DNA from: Pandoraea anapnoica
Lineage (GTDB): Bacteria; Pseudomonadota; Gammaproteobacteria; Burkholderiales; Burkholderiaceae
Reading direction: 5' to 3'
NCBI RefSeq assembly: GCF_902459765.1
Contig: NZ_CABPSP010000003.1
Span: 496,001-560,000 of the forward strand
Length of the DNA stretch: 64,000 bases
The translations under genes were made by a program, and so were the position numbers. Below are positions 18,985-27,506 of this stretch, in pieces; within the stretch, counting starts at the first letter, position 1, and each line of letters starts with the position of its first letter. The notes under the pieces were generated by a model. It did no database searches and was not told where the DNA came from. It saw only the letters and a program-made list of their open reading frames with translations.

Positions 18985-19599
18985 TCAGTGCCGCGGCAGC
19001 GTGGCATCGAGAAAATGGACCGCCTGTGTTTCGAGTTCGACGAGGAAGGCGTCGACGCGCGTGCGGTAGTACCGATAGAAGATCATCGCCGGAATTGCGA
19101 TCATCAGCCCGAAGCCGGTGTTGTAGAGCGCAACGGAGATGCCGTGCGCCAGTTGGGCCGGATCGGTGCCCGTTGCGTCCTGCGCACCGAAGATCTCAAT
19201 CATGCCGATCACCGTACCGAACAAACCCATGAGCGGTGCGACCGAGGCGATGGTGCCCAGCGCGGGCAGAAAGCGCTCCAGTTCATGGGCGACGGCACGT
19301 CCCGTTTCCTCCAGCGCCTCTTTCGCGCCTTCGCGCGGGCCCTGCGGATTGTGGGCGACGTAGCGCACGCCGGTCGCGAGCACTCGGCCCAGCATGGAAC
19401 CGCGCGCCAGTGCTTCGGTGGCGTCTTGCTTGGCAGCGCCACGGCGCGCGAGCGTGATCGCGTTTTCGAGTACGCCGGTCGGCAGCACGCGTGCGCGGCG
19501 AAGCGACAGGGCGCGCTCGACGATCAGGGCGAGAGCAATGATGGAAGCGATGAGAAGTGGCCAGATGGGCCAGCCGGCGGCCTGGATGACGGCGAACAA
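18985..19599 (-). CDS. exbB: ExbB/TolQ-family proton channel protein (TTG start)
   Basis: A 204-residue inner-membrane protein with three hydrophobic helices: GWPIWPLLIASIIALALIVE near the N-terminus, then a pair around APLMGLFGTVIGMIEIF and NTGFGLMIAIPAMIFYRYY. The frame runs further upstream, but the added residues are not family-like. The TTG at 19599, preceded by an AAGAGG site 5 nt away, gives the usual N-terminus (M)FAVIQAAGWPIWP. It is first in the exbB-exbD-lpxK-trm112-kdsB run. Confidence 0.9.
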   Translation of the reverse strand: MFAVIQAAGWPIWPLLIASIIALALIVERALSLRRARVLPTGVLENAITLARRGAAKQDATEALARGSMLGRVLATGVRYVAHNPQGPREGAKEALEETGRAVAHELERFLPALGTIASVAPLMGLFGTVIGMIEIFGAQDATGTDPAQLAHGISVALYNTGFGLMIAIPAMIFYRYYRTRVDAFLVELETQAVHFLDATLPRH

Positions 19600-19677
19600 A
19601 GAGACCTCTTGCTTATTGCGGGGGATGGGCAAACGAGTCCGAACTGTAGCGTGCAGGGGGGGGATGGGCAAGCACCG

Positions 19678-19712
19678 TTTTCCACACCTGACGAGCACAA
19701 GGATGTGGACAA
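19678..19712. promoter_or_regulatory. Pair of inverted DnaA-box-like sites
   Basis: TTTTCCACA at 19678-19686 fits the TTWTNCACA consensus. TGTGGACAA at 19704-19712 is the complement of TTGTCCACA, one mismatch from consensus. They face each other across 17 nt. Confidence 0.45.
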
Positions 19713-19842
19713 CCTTTGGATACTCTTAGCAACTCTTTGACGCGGTGGAACTTTTTGGTTTGTGATGAAAAAATGAGCAATGAGCGGTTTCAGAAATGAA
19801 CACCTCCGCAAGTTCACAAATCCCAGGATTTCCTCGTCAGCC

Positions 19843-19851
19843 TGTGGATAA
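19843..19851 (-). promoter_or_regulatory. Consensus DnaA box
   Basis: TGTGGATAA is the exact complement of TTATCCACA, the strongest DnaA box. It stands about 195 nt upstream of the xseA start. Confidence 0.5.
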
Positions 19852-20046
19852 CTATGTGTACATGTCGGCCTCTGAAGATATATCTTGTCGTGTGTCACGC
19901 AAACATGCCTTTTTACGCTGTGGAAGCCCCTTGCAAAGCCCGATAAATCAAGGGTTTGCACCCGGCACGTAGGAATTGTCGGGCATCCCGGCGAGAAAAC
20001 CCTTAAATTAGCGGGCCTGTGGACAGTTTTTCGTCAGCGCACACGC

Positions 20047-21420
20047 ATGAACTTATCTTTCGACGACACGCGGCCCACCGGTGGTGCGGATCGTGTACTC
20101 AGTGTTTCGGATTTGAACAAGGCCGTTGCCGGCGTGCTGGAGCGGAGTTTCCCGTTAGCATGGGTCAGCGGCGAGATTTCCAACTTCACGCGCGCCGCCA
20201 GCGGCCATTGGTACTTCTCGATCAAGGACGCGCAGGCGCAAATGCGTTGCGTGATGTTCCGCGGTCGCGCGCAGCATGCGGATTTCTCACCGAAGGAGGG
20301 CGATCGCGTCGAGGTGCGTGCCTTGCTTTCCATGTATGTGCCGCGCGGCGAGGTGCAACTCAACGTCGAAGCGATCCGGCGCGCGGGGCAGGGCAATCTC
20401 TATGAGGCGTTCCTGCGTCTGAAGGAAAAGCTCGCCGCTGCCGGGCTGTTCGATGCCGGGCGCAAGCGTGAATTGCCGCGTTATGCCCGTCGCGTGGGGG
20501 TTGTCACGTCGTTGCAGGCGGCCGCCTTGCGTGACGTGCTGACAACGCTCGCGCGTCGCGCCCCGCATGTGAGCGTCGTCATTTATCCCGCGCCCGTACA
20601 GGGGGCGGACGCCGCTACCAGGCTCGCGGCGGCGCTCGACACGGCGAATGCGCGCCGCGAAGTCGACACCCTGTTGTTGTGCCGGGGCGGTGGCTCCATC
20701 GAGGACCTCTGGGCGTTCAACGAAGAAGTGCTGGCGCACGCCATCGCGCGCAGCGAACTGCCAGTGGTCTCCGGCGTGGGGCACGAAACCGATTTCACGA
20801 TTGCCGACTTCGTGGCAGACGTGCGCGCACCCACGCCCACGGCGGCTGCCGAGCTAATCTCGGCAGCGCGCGACGAGTGCCTGCGCGAGGTCGACCGGGA
20901 GCGTCAGCGCCTGAGCCGTGCAATGCGTCGTACGCTGGAGCAGCGCGCCCAGCAACTCGACAGCCTGTCGCGTGCGATGGTCTCGCCGCGCGAGCGTCTG
21001 GCGCGCCAGCGCGGGGAACTGGCACATCTGGCCGATCGCATGCGCCACGCCCTCGAACGCCCGCTGGCCCAGCGTCGCAGTCGATTCGAAATGTTGCGAC
21101 TGCGCCATGCGCGGGCGGTGCCCGATGTCGCATCGCAGCATGAGCGCGTGGCATTGCTCGAACAACGTCTTCAAACGGCCATGTCGCGCCGGGCCGAGCG
21201 CTCGGCGCAACGTTTGACGGACGCCACCGCGCAACTTGAACTGCTCAATCCGCGCCGCACCCTGCAACGCGGATACGCCGCAGTCCTCGACGCGAAGGGC
21301 CAGCCTCTGCGAGACCCTCGAAGACTTCAGCGGGGGCAGCAAGTGACCATGCACCTTGCCGATGGGGCGGCCGACGTGGGCATTGGTGATGTCCAGGTCA
21401 GGCTAGACGATACTTTTTAG
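20047..21420 (+). CDS. xseA: Exodeoxyribonuclease VII large subunit
   Basis: The large subunit of the single-strand-specific exonuclease VII. The 457-residue protein has an N-terminal OB-fold (VLSVSDLNKAVAGVLER, WVSGEISNFTRAASGHWYFSIKD), a catalytic domain with RVGVVTSLQAAALRD, GGGSIEDLWAFNEE, SGVGHETDFTIADFVAD and RAPTPTAAAEL, and a long coiled-coil region (about 290-400). The start MNLSFDDTRP was chosen over an open upstream frame. The small subunit xseB is not in this window. sodB follows. Confidence 0.96.
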   Translation: MNLSFDDTRPTGGADRVLSVSDLNKAVAGVLERSFPLAWVSGEISNFTRAASGHWYFSIKDAQAQMRCVMFRGRAQHADFSPKEGDRVEVRALLSMYVPRGEVQLNVEAIRRAGQGNLYEAFLRLKEKLAAAGLFDAGRKRELPRYARRVGVVTSLQAAALRDVLTTLARRAPHVSVVIYPAPVQGADAATRLAAALDTANARREVDTLLLCRGGGSIEDLWAFNEEVLAHAIARSELPVVSGVGHETDFTIADFVADVRAPTPTAAAELISAARDECLREVDRERQRLSRAMRRTLEQRAQQLDSLSRAMVSPRERLARQRGELAHLADRMRHALERPLAQRRSRFEMLRLRHARAVPDVASQHERVALLEQRLQTAMSRRAERSAQRLTDATAQLELLNPRRTLQRGYAAVLDAKGQPLRDPRRLQRGQQVTMHLADGAADVGIGDVQVRLDDTF

Positions 21421-21622
21421 TCGATGCGGTTCGGCAAAGCAGGCGAATCGCAGGCATCGTGCGTCGATTAGCCGGGATCGGCAAACAATCGTCACATTGA
21501 TAAGGCAGAGTGCGGCAAACCAAGTACCCGTTGGGTTTGCGGGGTTTTCGCATCTGCCCTAGAATCGATGGCTCCGGATAACGCAAAATCGGGTTCCCCT
21601 CAGAGCACAAAGGACAATTGCC

Positions 21623-22201
21623 ATGGAACACAAGCTCCCTGAACTGCCGTACGCCATCGATGCACTGGCGCCGACCATCTCCAAGGAAACGATGGAGTAT
21701 CACTACGGCAAGCACCACCAAGCCTATGTGACCAACTTGAACAACCTGATCAAGGGCACCGAATTCGAAAACGCCAGCCTCGAAGACATCATCAAGAAGT
21801 CGTCGGGCGGCGTGTTCAACAACGCAGCACAGGTGTGGAACCACACCTTCTTCTGGAACACGCTGTCGCCGAAGGGCGGCGGTGCACCGGCCGGCGATCT
21901 GGCCAAGGCCATCGACGCCAAGTTCGGCTCGTTCGACGCATTCAAGGAAACGTTCTCGAAGTCGGCCGTGGGCAACTTCGGTTCGGGCTGGACGTGGCTC
22001 GTGAAGAAGGCCGACGGTTCGGTCGACATCGTGAGCACCAGCAACGCTGCCACGCCGCTGACCGGCGCCGACAAGCCGCTGATCACGATCGACGTGTGGG
22101 AACACGCCTACTACATCGACTACCGCAATGCTCGTCCGAAGTTCGTCGAGGCATTCTGGAACCTCGTCAACTGGGAATTCGCCGCGAAGAACTTCGCGTA
22201 A
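21623..22201 (+). CDS. sodB: Iron superoxide dismutase
   Basis: Converts superoxide to oxygen and hydrogen peroxide in the cytoplasm. The 192-residue protein keeps all four metal ligands: His27, His74, Asp157 (DVWEHAYY) and His161. The [13 protein letters not shown] segment is of the Fe-dependent type. A Shine-Dalgarno-like AAAGGA lies upstream of the ATG. It follows xseA at about 200 nt, probably under its own promoter. Confidence 0.96.
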   Translation: MEHKLPELPYAIDALAPTISKETMEYHYGKHHQAYVTNLNNLIKGTEFENASLEDIIKKSSGGVFNNAAQVWNHTFFWNTLSPKGGGAPAGDLAKAIDAKFGSFDAFKETFSKSAVGNFGSGWTWLVKKADGSVDIVSTSNAATPLTGADKPLITIDVWEHAYYIDYRNARPKFVEAFWNLVNWEFAAKNFA

Positions 22202-22568
22202 TCGACGTTCCCGGAATTTGCCGGCCGACACAGAGTCGACTTCAGTGAGCCTTCGCTGAAGGGCACGTCAGACGCCCAACCCGAGCGTCTGGCGTCGCCG
22301 GCAAAACTCAGCAAGCTATCCGCGACATCGCCGCACGACTTCGGCGCTTGTTTCACCGCATCCGCCGCCGTATCGCCGCAGCACCTCCCTCCCGCAGTTA
22401 CGCTCCGATCGCCTTGCCGATGTGCTGACCTTCGCACCTCAGGCGCGATGTCTCCCTTCGTTTTCAACGGTCACCGGATTGCAGGTTTTTGCACTGCGCT
22501 TGATCGAAGTCAACGTTCGTACGCGGGCGCCTCGTTAGAGTGAACCCCTCAATCCGAACGGACAACGT
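22202..22568. other. 367-nt spacer between sodB and the HD-GYP gene
   Basis: I see no supported gene, strong hairpin or clear promoter in this stretch. It lacks the codon pattern of the flanking genes. Confidence 0.5.
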
Positions 22569-23285
22569 ATGCCAGACCCTGCGCCATCGCGCGAGGCCGC
22601 CACGGCCATAGCGCATTTCGCGATCGACACTCGATGTGCCGACGCGGTCCAAGACACACCGCCCCGCTTCTGGCTCGCCGATGCGCGACTGATGCGCAGC
22701 CTGCCTCCCGCCGCCTGGACGTTGTTTCGTCTGGCCGAATACAAACGCGGCGGGACGGCCACACACATGTGGCGCGTCGGCGCGCTGGCATGGCGATTTG
22801 CGCAGGCGTTAGGGATGTCCGCCGTCAAGGCGCAGGCGTTGGGGCTTGCGGCGGCGCTGCATGACACCGGCAAGCTTTGCATTCCGAATTTGATTCTGGA
22901 GAAGCCGGGCAGATTGTCGCCCGACGAGATATTGACGATGCGTATGCATCCGCAGTTGGGGGCCGAGATGCTGAGTGCCATCGGCGGTGCCGCATGCGAG
23001 TTGGCGTCCACGGTGGCGCGCACGCATCACGAACGTTACGACGGCACCGGCTATCCCTATGGGCTTTCCGGCAACCGCATTCCGTTGGCCGGGCGCATTG
23101 TGGCACTGGTCGACGTCTTCGATGCACTCGCCAGTCATCGTCCGTATCGTGCGGCGTTAAGTCCGGCGCAGATCGTCGGCGCGATGCTCGCCGAGCGTGG
23201 ACGTCACTTCGATCCGTGGCTGCTGGATCGATTTCTCGAGCAATCGCTCGGCGCGGCGCTTGAAATATCGAGCCGCGCGCGATAG
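22569..23285 (+). CDS. HD-GYP domain phosphodiesterase (predicted cyclic di-GMP hydrolase)
   Basis: A 238-residue stand-alone HD-GYP domain with HDTGK (98-102), the HP of MHPQLG, His153-His154 followed by ERYDGTGYPYGL (GYP at 161-163), and DVFDALASHRPYR. All residues expected for a metal-dependent cyclic di-GMP phosphodiesterase are present. There is no receiver or sensory domain and no membrane segment, so it may work alone or as an effector. The start has no strong ribosome binding site. Confidence 0.88.
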   Translation: MPDPAPSREAATAIAHFAIDTRCADAVQDTPPRFWLADARLMRSLPPAAWTLFRLAEYKRGGTATHMWRVGALAWRFAQALGMSAVKAQALGLAAALHDTGKLCIPNLILEKPGRLSPDEILTMRMHPQLGAEMLSAIGGAACELASTVARTHHERYDGTGYPYGLSGNRIPLAGRIVALVDVFDALASHRPYRAALSPAQIVGAMLAERGRHFDPWLLDRFLEQSLGAALEISSRAR

Positions 23286-23326
23286 CGACTACCGGCGCGC
23301 TGCATGAAGGATGCGCAAGGAAGCGA

Positions 23327-23806
23327 TCAGCGCGGCAGGTTGGAAATCTTAGAACCCGCTTTGATCTTCTTTTTCGCGAACCAGCCCTTGTTCATCTCGA
23401 GCGCGTATCGCACAGCAGCACGCGGGCAATGGTTGTCTTCCGTCTGCGGCTCCATGTCTTCGATGTTCACGATCGTGCCATCGTCCGCAAGAAACGCGAT
23501 GGACAGCGGCAGATCGGTGTTCTTCATCCAGAAGCAGTGACCGGCGCTTTGCTCGAACACGAAGAGCATGCCTGCATTGTCGGCCATGGCTTTGCGATAC
23601 ATCAGGCCCTGCTCGCGGTCTTTCTCGTTCGCGGCGACTTCGGCCTTGATGAGATACATGCCCGCAGAGAGTTGCACGGTCGGGAATTCACCGGGCTGCT
23701 TGATTTGTGCAGCGGCGCTGGCCGGGGCTAGCGCCATGACGGCGGCGATGCTGGTGAATGTGGCGCTGGCGGCGAGCGCGGCCAGTTGACGCGAAATCCG
23801 GCTCAC
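23327..23806 (-). CDS. DUF192 family secreted protein (GTG start)
   Basis: A 159-residue protein with an N-terminal signal peptide (RQLAALAASATFTSIAAVM, cleavage near PASAAAQ) and a DUF192 domain: REQGLMYRKAMADNAGMLFVF, CFWMKNTDLPLSIAFL and EDMEPQTED. It is predicted to be periplasmic; the function is unknown. The GTG at 23806 is chosen because CAGGAGTC lies four bases before it; the frame extends upstream without a signal-like start. Confidence 0.88.
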   Translation of the reverse strand: MSRISRQLAALAASATFTSIAAVMALAPASAAAQIKQPGEFPTVQLSAGMYLIKAEVAANEKDREQGLMYRKAMADNAGMLFVFEQSAGHCFWMKNTDLPLSIAFLADDGTIVNIEDMEPQTEDNHCPRAAVRYALEMNKGWFAKKKIKAGSKISNLPR

Positions 23807-23935
23807 AAAAGACTCCTGAGAAGATCGGGGGACGTCAAGAATACGGTCGGACGACAGTGGAAATTCCGCAGCAATTTCGTCGGGAATCCGGCGAATTTGT
23901 CTCAAGCGGATAGCGGGTCATTGTATCTGCCGGAC

Positions 23936-23968
23936 GAAAAAAAAGCAGGTTGCACGAGCAACCTGCTT
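23936..23968 (-). terminator. Terminator of the downstream small secreted protein gene
   Basis: The perfect 11-bp stem AAGCAGGTTGC / GCAACCTGCTT with a 4-nt loop is followed on the minus strand by eight T. It sits 40 nt past the stop of the gene at 24009. Confidence 0.9.
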
Positions 23969-24008
23969 GTTACCGTCGGTTGCGCAGGCGTGCTGCGCGA
24001 CGCGGTAC

Positions 24009-24221
24009 TTACTTGCTTGCAGCGGCCGGAGCTTCGGCGGCAGCAGCCTTCTTCGACGACTTCTTGGCGTGCTTCTTGTGGGTCGACGACTTCTTCTTGG
24101 CAGCCGGCTTGCTAGCAGCAGCAGCCGGAGCAGCCGTGTCGGCAGCAGCCGGAGCAGCAGCTTGGGCGAACACGCCCGTTGCGAACAGGCCAGCGACCAG
24201 GGCAGCGATCAGTTTTTTCAT
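24009..24221 (-). CDS. Small secreted Ala/Lys-rich protein
   Basis: A 70-residue protein: signal peptide MKKLIAALVAGLFATGVFA, then an Ala/Pro-rich stretch, a strongly basic block (KKKSSTHKKHAKKSSKK, about 42-58) and an Ala-rich tail. Mature protein size is about 50 residues, probably periplasmic and unstructured. It is a tandem paralogue of the next gene upstream (24349-24594). I do not know its function; acid-shock-like or polyanion-binding roles are guesses. Confidence 0.8.
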   Translation of the reverse strand: MKKLIAALVAGLFATGVFAQAAAPAAADTAAPAAAASKPAAKKKSSTHKKHAKKSSKKAAAAEAPAAASK

Positions 24222-24348
24222 GAGATTCCTCGTTGGAGCTCGATGTTTGGATGGTGTACTCGTTGACCCGCGAACTGAGTCATCTCCTTTAACGTCCCGC
24301 CGGGACATCGGTTGACAACCCACTCGCGGATTTTTTCGACGACAAGTA

Positions 24349-24594
24349 TTACGGCTTGTTACCGGTCGACGGTTGGCTCATCGGCTTCTTCGCGTGCTTC
24401 TTGTGATGATGCTTTTTGTGCTTGGTCGTCTTCTGCGCCGACATGGCATGGTCACCCGCCGGAGCCGCCATCGCAGGCGTTGCTGCTGCGGGCGCCGCCG
24501 GAGCGACAGGCGCCGTCGCAGGCGCCGATTGTTGGGCCATCGCGGCGCCGGACACGATCAGGCCGGCGGTCAGGGCGAGCAGCAGTTTGTTCAT
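24349..24594 (-). CDS. Small secreted Lys/His-rich protein
   Basis: An 81-residue protein with signal peptide MNKLLLALTAGLIVSGAAMA, an Ala/Pro-rich linker and a basic, His-rich block (KTTKHKKHHHKKHAKKP, about 55-71). The layout matches the neighbour at 24009, which suggests local duplication and divergence. The His cluster could bind metal ions; this is inference only. An independent terminator exists only after the second gene, so the two may be co-transcribed. Confidence 0.8.
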   Translation of the reverse strand: MNKLLLALTAGLIVSGAAMAQQSAPATAPVAPAAPAAATPAMAAPAGDHAMSAQKTTKHKKHHHKKHAKKPMSQPSTGNKP

Positions 24595-24645
24595 GATGTG
24601 GTTTCCTCGTTTCGGTAGTGGTGCGTATGTTGCGCACCTGTTCCC

Positions 24646-25236
24646 TCAACGAGATGGACGACGGCTGCGTTGACCGGAAAGTGTAAGTATTTGTTGCGGC
24701 AGTTCGCACCACTGACTGGGTGCGAGGTTTAACGAAAAGACGTCGACCGGGCCGATAGCCACGCGCACGAGCCGAAGCGTCGGTTTGCCGACGGCCGCCG
24801 TCATGCGTCTGACCTGGCGATTCTTGCCTTCGACGAGTTTGATTTCGAGCCAGTGGGTCGGAATGCTGGCGCGGTAGCGGATCGGCGGATTGCGTGCCCA
24901 GAGATGCTCGGGCTCGGGGATTTCGCGCGCCTCGCACGGCAGCGTGACGAAGTCGCCCAGATCGAGGCCGCTACGAAGACGGGCCACGGCCGCTTCGTCG
25001 TACGCACCTTCGACCTGCGCCCAATAGGTCTTGGGCAGCTTTCGCTCGGGCTCCGCGATGCGCGCCTGCAAGCGGCCGTCGTCGGTGAGCAGCAGCAAGC
25101 CTTCGCTGTCGGCGTCGAGACGGCCCGCCGGATAGACGTCCGGGAGATCGATGCACTCGGCGAGCGTCGGGCGCGTCGGATGCGGCGAAAACTGGCAGAT
25201 CGTACCGAAAGGCTTATTGAGAGCGAGAAGTGTCAT
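24646..25236 (-). CDS. rluE: 23S rRNA pseudouridine synthase, RluE type
   Basis: A 196-residue member of the RsuA/RluE family without an S4 domain, as in RluE, which modifies a uridine of 23S rRNA. The catalytic Asp41 lies in GRLDADSEGLLLLTDDG; further motifs are KTYWAQVEG and KLVEGKNRQVRRMTAAVGKPTLRLVRV. The exact target base is inferred from the family. Confidence 0.9.
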   Translation of the reverse strand: MTLLALNKPFGTICQFSPHPTRPTLAECIDLPDVYPAGRLDADSEGLLLLTDDGRLQARIAEPERKLPKTYWAQVEGAYDEAAVARLRSGLDLGDFVTLPCEAREIPEPEHLWARNPPIRYRASIPTHWLEIKLVEGKNRQVRRMTAAVGKPTLRLVRVAIGPVDVFSLNLAPSQWCELPQQILTLSGQRSRRPSR

Positions 25237-25317
25237 ACCGGGTGATGGCGAGGGGGATGCCCGAGGAAGCTGGTCAGCGGCGACATGTTAATGCATAATC
25301 GAAAACGTCACTCTTAT

Positions 25318-25331
25318 GTCTTATATAAGAC
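25318..25331. promoter_or_regulatory. Operator-like palindrome upstream of icd
   Basis: GTCTTATATAAGAC is a perfect 14-bp palindrome about 175 nt before the icd start. A further half-like TCTTATG precedes it. The same 12-bp core occurs at 10147-10158. Confidence 0.55.
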
Positions 25332-25505
25332 TATGATTGTGTCACACGCATTTCGAAGCGCTATGACTAAAATAAGGCAGCGCTGCGCAGGGCGCTCATG
25401 TATCGACCACAATGCAGTTCGTGGTGCGCACGTACCGGCCGCTCATGCTGTCCGACGCAAGCCATCTGATGCACGCATTCCGATCCATCCAATTGGAGCC
25501 CCACC

Positions 25506-26759
25506 ATGTCGTATCAGCACATCAAGGTCCCGGCAGGCGAGAAGATCACCGTCAACAAGGATTTCTCCCTGAACGTGCCGGACAATCCGATCATCCCGTA
25601 CATCGAAGGTGACGGCACGGGCGTGGACATTACGCCGGTGATGCTCAAAGTCGTCGACGCGGCGGTGGAAAAGGCCTATGGCGGCAAGCGCAAGATCAGC
25701 TGGATGGAGATCTACGCGGGCGAGAAGTCGACGCGCATCTATGGTCCGGACGTGTGGCTGCCCGACGAAACGCTTCAGGTCGTGAAGGACTACGTCGTGT
25801 CGATCAAGGGGCCATTGACGACGCCGGTGGGTGGCGGCATTCGCTCGCTCAATGTGGCGCTGCGTCAGCAACTCGATCTGTACGTGTGTTTGCGTCCGGT
25901 GCAGTACTTCAAGGGCGTGCCGTCGCCGGTGCGTCAGCCGGAGAAGATCAACATGGTGATCTTCCGCGAGAATTCGGAAGACATCTATGCGGGCATCGAG
26001 TGGGAAGCCGAATCGGCGGGCGCGAAGAAGTTGATCGCTTTTTTGCAGAACGAGATGGGCGTGAGCAAGATTCGCTTTCCGGAGACGTCGGGCATTGGTG
26101 TGAAGCCGGTGTCGCGCGAGGGCACCGAGCGGCTGGTACGCAAGGCGATTCAGTATGCGATCGACAATAACCGCGATACGGTGACGCTCGTGCACAAGGG
26201 CAACATCATGAAGTTCACCGAGGGCGCGTTCCGCGACTGGGGGTACGAACTTGCGAAGAAGGAGTTTGCGGCGACGGAGATCGACGGCGGTCCGTGGTGC
26301 AAGGTGAAGAATCCGAAGACGGGCAAGGAGATCACCATCAAGGACTCGATTGCGGACGCCTTCCTGCAACAGATCCTGCTGCGTCCCGCCGAGTACGACG
26401 TGATTGCCACGCTGAATCTGAATGGCGATTACGTTTCCGACGCACTCGCCGCACAGGTCGGTGGCATCGGTATTGCGCCGGGCGCAAACCTGTCCGATTC
26501 GGTTGCGATGTTCGAAGCGACGCACGGCACCGCGCCGAAGTATGCGGGCAAGGACTACGTGAATCCGGGCTCGGAGATTCTGTCGGCGGAGATGATGCTG
26601 CGTCATATGGGCTGGACGGAGGCTGCGGATCGCATCATCGCATCGATGGAAAAATCGATTCTGTCGAAGAAGGTGACTTACGACTTTGCGCGTCTGATGG
26701 AAGGCGCCACACAGGTGTCGTGCTCCGGCTTCGGCGACGTGATGATCGAGAACATGTAA
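25506..26759 (+). CDS. icd: Isocitrate dehydrogenase (NADP-dependent)
   Basis: Oxidises isocitrate to 2-oxoglutarate in the TCA cycle. The 417-residue length and motifs fit the E. coli-type enzyme: [13 protein letters not shown], the phosphate/substrate region [20 protein letters not shown] (here cited in part) with Ser before [24 protein letters not shown] and the cofactor region [15 protein letters not shown]. The adenosine-binding region shows the Lys/Tyr type linked to NADP use. It stands alone, with its own terminator. Confidence 0.96.
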   Translation: MSYQHIKVPAGEKITVNKDFSLNVPDNPIIPYIEGDGTGVDITPVMLKVVDAAVEKAYGGKRKISWMEIYAGEKSTRIYGPDVWLPDETLQVVKDYVVSIKGPLTTPVGGGIRSLNVALRQQLDLYVCLRPVQYFKGVPSPVRQPEKINMVIFRENSEDIYAGIEWEAESAGAKKLIAFLQNEMGVSKIRFPETSGIGVKPVSREGTERLVRKAIQYAIDNNRDTVTLVHKGNIMKFTEGAFRDWGYELAKKEFAATEIDGGPWCKVKNPKTGKEITIKDSIADAFLQQILLRPAEYDVIATLNLNGDYVSDALAAQVGGIGIAPGANLSDSVAMFEATHGTAPKYAGKDYVNPGSEILSAEMMLRHMGWTEAADRIIASMEKSILSKKVTYDFARLMEGATQVSCSGFGDVMIENM

Positions 26760-26800
26760 GGACGCCATCGCGGGGCGAGTCGCCCTGCAACGACTTACGC

Positions 26801-26832
26801 AAACCCCGGCGCAGCGAGGCGCGTCGGGGTTT
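26801..26832 (+). terminator. Intrinsic terminator of icd
   Basis: AAACCCCG and CGGGGTTT pair around a GC-rich internal loop and run into TTTCTTAT. It is placed about 40 nt after the icd stop. Confidence 0.75.
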
Positions 26833-26872
26833 CTTATAACGAAGTCGGGGTGGCCGGAGGATGGAAGCGTGG

Positions 26873-27202
26873 CTAGCCACTTTTTCTATCGTGGCAAGAT
26901 CGGCCAGCAAGTTGGGCGTCCCACATTGCACCGAGCGCATAACTCCCCGCGACGCACAAACTGATACGACTCGCGTTGGCGAGTTCGTCGACGATGGTTG
27001 ACGACGCCACACAAATCAGCAGTAACCATTGCGGGAAAAACGCGACGCCGAAAGCGAAATCATGGGAAATCGCAATCGGCCTGCGACCGCCTTGTCGCCG
27101 AGTTCGCCATGTTTGCCACGCAACGTAAGAAATACCACTGATTGCGGCCCCGCAATCGACCCAGTTGGCGTCGAATTTAATTTCCAGCCACATTCGCGTC
27201 AC
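26873..27202 (-). CDS. Small unknown membrane protein (GTG start)
   Basis: A 109-residue protein with two or three hydrophobic segments (about 50-65 and 80-95) and basic loops. The first candidate start is the GTG at 27202, which overlaps the upstream gene's TGA in a GTGA arrangement; an ATG four codons in is an alternative. The overlap suggests translational coupling to the next small membrane gene. I do not recognise the family. Confidence 0.5.
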   Translation of the reverse strand: MTRMWLEIKFDANWVDCGAAISGISYVAWQTWRTRRQGGRRPIAISHDFAFGVAFFPQWLLLICVASSTIVDELANASRISLCVAGSYALGAMWDAQLAGRSCHDRKSG

Positions 27203-27378
27203 TGTCGACGAAAAATCCAGATTGCGGCGAGTGCCGCAGTCATGAGGCCGACGACATCGCGCGGGTCGTAGGGAAGATCTGTTCGGCCAACGGCGACGCC
27301 GGTCAGCGTGGCACCAATCAGCGCAAAGTTAGCGACATGTCGGAGTTTCTTTCGGGTTTCGGAGGGGAGTCTGATCAT
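27199..27378 (-). CDS. Very small unknown membrane protein
   Basis: A 59-residue predicted membrane protein starting MIRLPSETRKKLRHVANFALIG, with two hydrophobic segments (about 18-30 and 43-56) and a basic ending FRRQ. Its stop codon overlaps the start of the downstream gene (GTGA). The frame is open far upstream, but no good alternative start was seen. The ribosome binding site is weak. No function is recognised. Confidence 0.45.
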   Translation of the reverse strand: MIRLPSETRKKLRHVANFALIGATLTGVAVGRTDLPYDPRDVVGLMTAALAAIWIFRRQ

Positions 27379-27506
27379 CGGGATTTCTGGACGAGTACAG
27401 CGCAGGGGGCACGGAGGAAATTCTATTTCGGCCCAATACGTCGAGTGCAAGCGATTCGTCATAAATCGCCGGGGAAATCCGAATAATCCCGAAGTGGGTG
27501 ACTGCG

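Larger units (their letters stand above)
19600..20046. other. 447-nt divergent spacer exbB/xseA with DnaA-box-like sequences
   Basis: No gene is supported. The stretch is AT-richer than its surroundings and must contain the promoters of exbB and xseA. It holds four sequences equal or close to the DnaA box: 19678-19686, 19704-19712, 19843-19851 and 20019-20027. Confidence 0.6.

Noticed and set aside
19678-20027. Chromosomal or plasmid origin
   Set aside because: DnaA-box-like sequences are present, but there is no dnaA, dnaN, gyrB, parAB or rep gene nearby and no clear AT-rich 13-mer array, so an oriC call is not supported.
22120-22467. Minus-strand frame of 115 codons after sodB
   Set aside because: It runs into the sodB coding region in antisense and lacks motifs and a ribosome binding site.
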